Of a DNA stretch of 41,163 nucleotides, positions 41,075 through 41,163 are shown in pieces. The notes under the pieces are model-generated. The model was not told where the DNA came from and made no database searches. It saw only the letters and a list, made by a program, of their open reading frames with translations. Made by a program: the position numbers and the translations under genes. Positions within the stretch are counted from its first letter, which is position 1, and every line of letters begins with the position of its first letter. The DNA comes from Chara braunii (Eukaryota; Streptophyta; Charophyceae; Charales; Characeae), in NCBI GenBank assembly GCA_003427395.1, contig BFEA01000010.1, forward strand, positions 2,435,202 through 2,476,364, in the 5' to 3' direction.

Positions 41075-41163
<89 letters not shown>
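41075..41163. repeat. GA dinucleotide microsatellite at the window end
   Basis: A near-perfect (GA)n run of about 89 bases continues to the last base, so the window stops inside it. Confidence 0.97.

Noticed and set aside
1-41163. CRISPR array, rRNA or intact tRNA gene
   Set aside because: The tandem arrays lack unique spacers between conserved repeats, no rRNA core sequence is seen, and the B-box-like hairpins cannot be extended to a cloverleaf.

Overview
The window looks like repeat-rich nuclear DNA from a large eukaryotic genome. A green-lineage (plant or streptophyte-algal) source is my best guess. It rests on the Ty3/gypsy-type LTR retrotransposons, long non-coding stretches, satellite arrays and a priming site resembling initiator-Met tRNA. 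I recognise no host gene, rRNA or convincing tRNA, so the taxonomic call is an inference. Several N runs, and duplications that sit exactly against single Ns, show that this is a draft assembly.

Layout from left to right. Bases 320-709 are one arm of an inverted repeat whose partner lies 39 kb away at 40051-40445. Bases 705-2191 hold the 3' end of a first Ty3/gypsy element (element A): a broken pol C-terminus, a polypurine tract, a candidate LTR and a weak primer-binding-like site. A short inverted-repeat (MITE-like) element lies at 3979-4295. Bases 5422-14415 are a nearly complete plus-strand Ty3/gypsy element (element B). It has two LTRs of exactly 1049 bp, a CTAA target duplication, a primer-binding site, gag, a GGGAAAC -1 frameshift heptamer at the gag/pol junction, pol (protease, reverse transcriptase, RNase H, integrase) and a polypurine tract. 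Its only breaks in reading frame are four in-frame TAG codons.

Bases 14416-27246 contain no recognisable gene. They hold a possible LTR end with a primer-site-like sequence (16573), a pyrimidine-rich tract, a 96-base gap, a 15-copy 91-bp satellite, a GAA-rich tract, a 3-kb zone dense in perfect hairpins, and four short tandem arrays with units of 26, 37, about 63 and 40 bp.

Bases 27247-38400 carry a second, older Ty3/gypsy element on the minus strand (element C). Read in its own direction it shows three diverged tandem copies of an unrecognised domain of roughly 200-290 residues, then gag with protease, reverse transcriptase with RNase H, integrase, and an acidic downstream ORF. All are broken by stops and frameshifts, and I could not find its LTRs. 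The triplicated domain upstream of gag is the most unusual content here. The right end is non-coding, carries the second inverted-repeat arm, and stops inside a GA microsatellite.

No gene network can be inferred. Within each retroelement the parts form the usual cycle: Gag packages RNA, protease processes the polyprotein, reverse transcriptase with RNase H copies RNA primed at the primer-binding and polypurine sites, and integrase inserts the DNA. Neither element looks autonomous now. Element B comes closest.
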